The translations under genes were made by a program, and so were the position numbers. Positions 60,570 to 64,000 of a stretch of 64,000 bases of DNA are shown piece by piece. Source of the DNA: JAGHKQ01 sp041920565 (GTDB lineage Bacteria; Bacillota; Bacilli; Bacillales; Bacillaceae_G); contig JBHGXS010000067.1 in the NCBI GenBank assembly GCA_041920565.1, forward strand, positions 62,001 to 126,000. The letters are read 5' to 3'. The notes beneath the pieces are model-generated. The model did no database searches, was not told the origin of the DNA, and saw only the letters and a program-made list of their open reading frames with translations. The number at the start of each line of letters is the position of its first letter. The first letter of the stretch is position 1.

Positions 60570-61256
60570 TCAGTTCGCTCCGTAGTAATAATACTCGTTT
60601 ACATCTTGTTGTTTATCATTTAAAACCACTCCAAGCAGCTTCCCGCTTGCGTTTTGCAGTAATGTTTTTGCTTTTACCGCTTGTTCTTTTTCTGTCTTTC
60701 CGCTGCGTACGACAAGTACAATCCCTTCACATAAATTAGCCATGACTTGAGCATCCGTTACGGCAAGCACTGGCGGTGTGTCAAAAATGACAAGATCGTA
60801 TTGTTCGCATGCCGTTCTATAAAACCGCTTCATGAAACTGGAGCCAAGCAGTTCTGCAGGATTTGGCGGAATGGCACCACATGGTAAAAAGTGCAGGTTG
60901 TCTACTTGTGTTTTGCGAATGCATTTTTCTAATTCAGCTTGTCTGGAAAGTACGTTTGTAAGACCGAAAATATTATCCACTTGCATCATGGTATGCATGG
61001 TCGGTTTTCTTAAGTCCGCATCTACTAATAACACTTTCTTCCCTTGCTGGGCAAACACCACAGCCAAATTTGCCGTCGTTGTCGTTTTCCCTTCTCCCGG
61101 ATTCGCAGATGTTACCATGAGGGAACGAATGTCTGTATCCACTGCAGAAAATTGAATGTTTGTTCGAATGTTGCGGTATTGCTCCGAGATTGGCGATTTC
61201 GGTTGCTCATGAGCAATAAGCTGACGTCTTTGTTTAAATTTTGTGCTACGAGCCAA
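60570..61256 (-). CDS. ywqD: Bacterial tyrosine kinase (YwqD/CapB)
   Basis: A 228-residue BY-kinase that autophosphorylates and controls polysaccharide chain export. Walker A ANPGEGKTTTTANLA (about residues 51-65), Walker A' VLLVDADLRKPTM, Walker B LVIFDTPPV and the C-terminal Tyr cluster EYYYYGAN (Tyr222-225) are all present. The start is TTG 61256, 8 bases after GAGGGG, and it overlaps the end of the modulator gene by 11 bases. Confidence 0.93.
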   Translation of the reverse strand: MARSTKFKQRRQLIAHEQPKSPISEQYRNIRTNIQFSAVDTDIRSLMVTSANPGEGKTTTTANLAVVFAQQGKKVLLVDADLRKPTMHTMMQVDNIFGLTNVLSRQAELEKCIRKTQVDNLHFLPCGAIPPNPAELLGSSFMKRFYRTACEQYDLVIFDTPPVLAVTDAQVMANLCEGIVLVVRSGKTEKEQAVKAKTLLQNASGKLLGVVLNDKQQDVNEYYYYGAN

Positions 61257-61980
61257 TGGTTTGTCCCCTCACTTTCTTCGCTGCCGCTCTTGTGGTTGGT
61301 GTTTTTGCTTCTTCCATTGTTGCGACAACCCCTAGTACCGGCAGTTCTAAAATGGTTTCGATATCTTGTTCTTTCTTGATTGTATTATCCAAGTATTCCA
61401 ATAGGAACGCTAGTCCCACAGACGTCATAAGACCAACTACTACAGCAATCGCAATGTTTAACGCCGGACGCGGTTTGACAGGCCCTTGCCCTTTCATTAC
61501 TTCCGCTTTTGCAAGAATGCTGACGTTATCCACATTCATGATGTTTGAGATTTCTGCTTTAAATACATCCGCGGTTGTGTTTGCGATATCACGAGCTGCC
61601 TTTGGATTTGGATCTTGCACCGTAACGGAAATCACTTGGGAGTCCTTCTCGCTGGCAACATTGATTTTTTCTGTCAGCTGTTGAACGGACATGTCAAGGT
61701 TTAGCTCTTCAATTACTTTATCTAAAATGGCTGGACTTTTGATAATGACATTATATGTGTTCACTAACTGTAAGTTGGCTTGCACTTCTCCAGGTTGAAA
61801 CACGCCTTCTTGTTTCTTTTGGTTTACAAGAATTTGTGTAGAAGATTGATAGATTGGAGTAATGAAAAAATAGCTTACGATGGCGCTTATTAATGCTGCG
61901 GTGAGTGTAATAGCGCCGATCATCGACAAACGTTTGCGTAAAACTGCAAATAATTCTTTTAGACTAATTGTCTCTTCCAT
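61246..61980 (-). CDS. ywqC: Kinase modulator/chain-length determinant (YwqC/CapA)
   Basis: A 244-residue Wzz-type protein with two membrane segments (about residues 17-40 and 171-192) around an extracytoplasmic domain (YQSSTQILVNQKKQEG, ISVTVQDPNPKAARDIANTT). The Pro-rich stretch GPVKPRPALN before the second segment is the family hallmark. The short cytosolic tail activates the kinase encoded next. GGAGG is 5 bases before the ATG. First gene of the polysaccharide operon. Confidence 0.92.
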   Translation of the reverse strand: MEETISLKELFAVLRKRLSMIGAITLTAALISAIVSYFFITPIYQSSTQILVNQKKQEGVFQPGEVQANLQLVNTYNVIIKSPAILDKVIEELNLDMSVQQLTEKINVASEKDSQVISVTVQDPNPKAARDIANTTADVFKAEISNIMNVDNVSILAKAEVMKGQGPVKPRPALNIAIAVVVGLMTSVGLAFLLEYLDNTIKKEQDIETILELPVLGVVATMEEAKTPTTRAAAKKVRGQTIGS

Positions 61981-62514
61981 AATAGCCTCCAGTTTTGAAT
62001 TACCTTTTCAATAACATTTATTACTATACCATAAAACAACAAAACATCCATATATTTCTCAAATGTTTATTGTAGAAATTTAAGAAAATATACATGTTTT
62101 TGTATACAATTTTTATCGATTTGTCGAAAAAAGTTGAACATTATCGAATCCAAGAAACATTATATCCATATAATGTAAAACCATATATATCATTATAACG
62201 AACCTGAATTTACTTAACAATTTTTTAAAGTCAAAAAAACAACAACTTTAAGTAAATTGAAATAAAAGTAGTGGCATGAAAGTTTTTATTTTCGTTGCAT
62301 AATGAAATGAATTCAAAACGACAAATTGGAATGAAAATAGTCTCATTTCCCAAATTTAAAATATATTAAAATAATTTATGTTATGTTCGTGAAAGAACGC
62401 TTAATCTGTATTCACTTTATAAATACTTGCAAAAACATCATAAAATAATTGGAAATATAACCATGTATTAGGTAATTACATTGTAGCATTAGGGTCTGGA
62501 AAATTTTTTATAAG
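61981..62514. other. AT-rich gap before the polysaccharide operon
   Basis: A 534-base stretch with no convincing gene on either strand. It holds the promoter at 62192-62220, an ATTATA-TCCA-TATAAT palindrome (62159-62174) and a long AT-rich leader of about 210 bases before ywqC. Nothing else could be identified in 62221-62514. Confidence 0.6.
62192..62220 (-). promoter_or_regulatory. Likely sigma-A promoter of the polysaccharide operon
   Basis: Minus strand -35 TTGTTA (62215-62220) and -10 TATAAT (62192-62197), 17-base spacer, about 210 bases before ywqC. Confidence 0.6.
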
Positions 62515-62545
62515 GTACAAAAAAACCACCGGAATCGGTGGCATT
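62515..62545 (-). terminator. fabZ terminator
   Basis: CCACCG (62525-62530) and CGGTGG (62535-62540) with a 4-base loop, T-run on the minus strand, just after fabZ. Confidence 0.85.
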
Positions 62546-62551
62546 TTTGTC

Positions 62552-62986
62552 TTATGCTTTTTTGTCGCCTAACGCAAATGTAATTTCTGCTTCGCAAGCG
62601 ACTTCGCCGTTCACTGTTGCCACCGCTTTTCCTTTGCCGATTGGTCCGCGCACGCGAGTCATTTCGACTTCGAGACGGAGTTGGTCACCCGGGCGCACTT
62701 GTCTTTTGAAGCGGCAGTTGTCGATGCCGGCGAAAAAAGCAAGTCTTCCGCGGTTTTCTTCTTTTTTCAAAACAGCAACTGCGCCCACTTGAGCTAAGGC
62801 TTCTACGATAAGGACGCCTGGCATAACCGGATAATCCGGGAAGTGGCCGTTGAAGTATTCTTCGTTTGCCGTTACGTTTTTAATGCCGATTGCACGTTTT
62901 CCTTCTTCCACTTCGAGAATTTGATCCACCAGCAAGAATGGGTAACGATGAGGAATGATTTCTTTGATTTGTTGAATGTCTAACAT
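62552..62986 (-). CDS. fabZ: (3R)-hydroxyacyl-ACP dehydratase FabZ
   Basis: A 144-residue hot-dog-fold enzyme of fatty acid synthesis that dehydrates 3-hydroxyacyl-ACP. Catalytic His48 is in GHFPDYPVMPGVL and Glu62 in IVEALAQVG; IPHRYPFLLVDQIL near the start is typical. ATG 62986, 9 bases after AAAGGAG, gives MLDIQQIKEIIPHRYPF; the extended frame to 63019 runs into the promoter region. Alone between two terminators. Confidence 0.96.
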   Translation of the reverse strand: MLDIQQIKEIIPHRYPFLLVDQILEVEEGKRAIGIKNVTANEEYFNGHFPDYPVMPGVLIVEALAQVGAVAVLKKEENRGRLAFFAGIDNCRFKRQVRPGDQLRLEVEMTRVRGPIGKGKAVATVNGEVACEAEITFALGDKKA

Positions 62987-62999
62987 ACGAACATCTCCT

Positions 63000-63045
63000 T
63001 TAGTACGTGGTCCTACCACTTAGTGAGTATGTTCTTATTATACCA
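63000..63045 (-). promoter_or_regulatory. fabZ promoter with a possible FapR-like operator
   Basis: Minus strand extended -10 TGGTATAAT (63037-63045). Downstream, TTAGTAC (63000-63006) and a perfect small palindrome GTGGT-CCT-ACCAC (63007-63019) followed by TTAGT overlap the start of the transcript. TTAGTAC is a FapR half-site; whether this is a real FapR operator is not shown. Confidence 0.45.
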
Positions 63046-63561
63046 TTTGTACATCTTAAAAGCCCCTGAAAATAGAAAAACCGCCTATATAGAAGAGACG
63101 AAAGATCGGTCTCTTTATACAGACGGAAATGGGTGCGTCTTTATTGTACAAAATTATTCTGCATATGTATATAAGTTTCGTTGGAATTACATCAAAATTC
63201 TTCCAATTCGTCTTCTAAAGAAAAAAGAAGGTACAAAAGAAACCGCTTTTCGATAAATTGGTATGTAGGGTATCAACGATAAAGGGAAAAAAGCAGGTCA
63301 TTAGTTTTATGCCCGATTGTCGGTATGAAGCATAATATCCATTTCTCTTGTACCATACTTTCATTATATACAATTAATATGCATAACAAAAACCTGAAAA
63401 CCGACCAAATTTTACACAAATTCTCTCTTTTTCTACATTTTTCTTTCATTTTCTATTATTTTCTTACGATGTAAATATTTTTTCATCATGGGACCGACCT
63501 CTTTATAGATTTTTTTCATCTCTTGTTTCCGGTTTTCCCGTATATGGAGTTATGGGGGAAA
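63046..63561. other. Gap between mbl and fabZ, no convincing gene
   Basis: About 515 bases. A plus-strand frame (63023-63256, 77 codons) overlaps the fabZ promoter and lacks a ribosome site; no product could be recognised. The stretch 63260-63561 is AT-rich and shows nothing further. Confidence 0.5.
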
Positions 63562-63628
63562 CAAAAAACGCCAGCTTCCCCTCATATGAAGCTTGTCCGG
63601 CTTCATACGAGTATGGGAAAGCTGGCGC
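63562..63628 (-). terminator. mbl terminator
   Basis: GCGCCAGCTT and AAGCTGGCG form the outer stem, with a second inner pairing GAAGC/GCTTC, followed on the minus strand by TTTTTTG (63563-63568 as A on the plus strand). Confidence 0.9.
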
Positions 63629-63634
63629 ATTATG

Positions 63635-64000
63635 TTAGAGTAAGCTGCGGCGAGGCAGTTTGTCGATGTTTTCAAGCATGATGCCTGTTCCGATTGCCAC
63701 GCATTGCATTGGATCTTCTGCGATAAGAACCGGTACTTTTAATTCTTCCGCCAACAGCATGTCAATACCGTGCAGCAAGGCGCCTCCGCCTGTCAGGATA
63801 ACGCCGCGGTCGATGATGTCTGCCGCTAATTCCGGCGGAGTACGTTCTAATACACCTTTGGCAGCTTGTACAATGACAGTCGCGTTTTCGCTTAATGCTT
63901 GTTGGATTTCATCTGATTTTACGGTAATTGTGCGAGGCAACCCTGTTACCATGTCGCGTCCGCGAATGTCGATTTCTTCGTTACGCGCACCCGGGAATAC
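63635..64000 (-). CDS. mbl: MreB-like cell-shape protein Mbl, C-terminal part
   Basis: The last 121 codons of an actin-like MreB-family protein, open at the window edge. IDIRGRDMVTGLPRTITV, ERTPPELAADIIDRGVILTG and GGGALLHGIDMLLAEELKVP are the conserved C-terminal blocks, including the adenosine-binding Gly motif. The wording HGIDMLLAEEL and the fabZ neighbourhood point to Mbl rather than MreB or MreBH. It directs lateral cell-wall synthesis from filaments under the membrane. Followed by a terminator. Confidence 0.88.
   Translation of the reverse strand, partial: VFPGARNEEIDIRGRDMVTGLPRTITVKSDEIQQALSENATVIVQAAKGVLERTPPELAADIIDRGVILTGGGALLHGIDMLLAEELKVPVLIAEDPMQCVAIGTGIMLENIDKLPRRSLL

Noticed and set aside
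63023..63256. Plus-strand 77-codon frame upstream of fabZ
   Set aside because: It overlaps the fabZ promoter, has no ribosome site and no recognisable family; kept only as a note on the gap.
1..64000. CRISPR array, tRNA or rRNA genes
   Set aside because: No regularly spaced direct repeats, cloverleaf with CCA-type end or rRNA-like blocks were seen.

Overview
The window comes from the chromosome of a low-GC, endospore-forming Firmicute of the family Bacillaceae. The evidence is the sporulation genes (spoVB, bofC, an RsfA-type regulator), T-box leaders before alaS and hisS-aspS, AGGAGG-type ribosome sites, frequent GTG and TTG starts, and gene order matching the yrrT-to-bofC block of Bacillus. 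Several small proteins (YrrT start, YrzA) resemble the Bacillus cereus side of the family more than B. subtilis; that is a judgement from remembered sequences, not a search. Almost everything is on the minus strand. The plus-strand genes are yrzA, a decayed tnpB, rarA, the rsfA-like gene, spoVB and the yrzE-like gene.

Left part, about 1-44.3 kb, is conserved housekeeping DNA. In minus-strand order it carries mbl-distal to proximal: queuosine and recombination genes (tgt, queA, ruvA, ruvB), Sec components (yajC, secDF), recJ-apt, relA-dtd, hisS-aspS, tcdA, the cymR/cysteine desulfurase/mnmA sulfur-transfer group, TPR protein and recD2, alaS-ireB-ruvX-yrzB, mltG, the tRNA wobble-uridine modification operon (trmR-trhP1-trhP2), udk, greA, pbpI and yrrS. 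Intrinsic terminators separate most transcription units, and sigma-A promoters with 17-bp spacers are visible for yrrT, alaS, hisS and relA. A degraded IS605/IS1341-type tnpB lies directly upstream of rarA.

Central and right part, about 44.4-62.2 kb, is an exopolysaccharide/capsule locus inserted next to bofC. Reading with transcription (right to left): a promoter near 62.2 kb; the tyrosine-kinase module (CapA/YwqC, CapB/YwqD, CapC/YwqE); a highly structured intercistronic RNA that looks like an EAR (eps-associated) element followed by an intrinsic terminator; galU; an initiating sugar-phosphate transferase; glycosyltransferases, a Wzx flippase, a heparinase II/III-like enzyme, an acyltransferase, a Wzy-like polymerase; then truncated galE, a truncated GT2 gene and gtrA. 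The section from roughly 44.7 to 58 kb is visibly more AT-rich than the flanks and holds two related IS remnants, so it looks horizontally acquired and rearranged. A second internal terminator at 48.9 kb fits with processive antitermination being needed for this operon.

The right edge has fabZ and the 3' end of mbl. In B. subtilis the bofC and mbl neighbourhoods are far apart, so the window also records a chromosome rearrangement or island junction between bofC and the polysaccharide locus. No tRNA, rRNA or CRISPR was seen.
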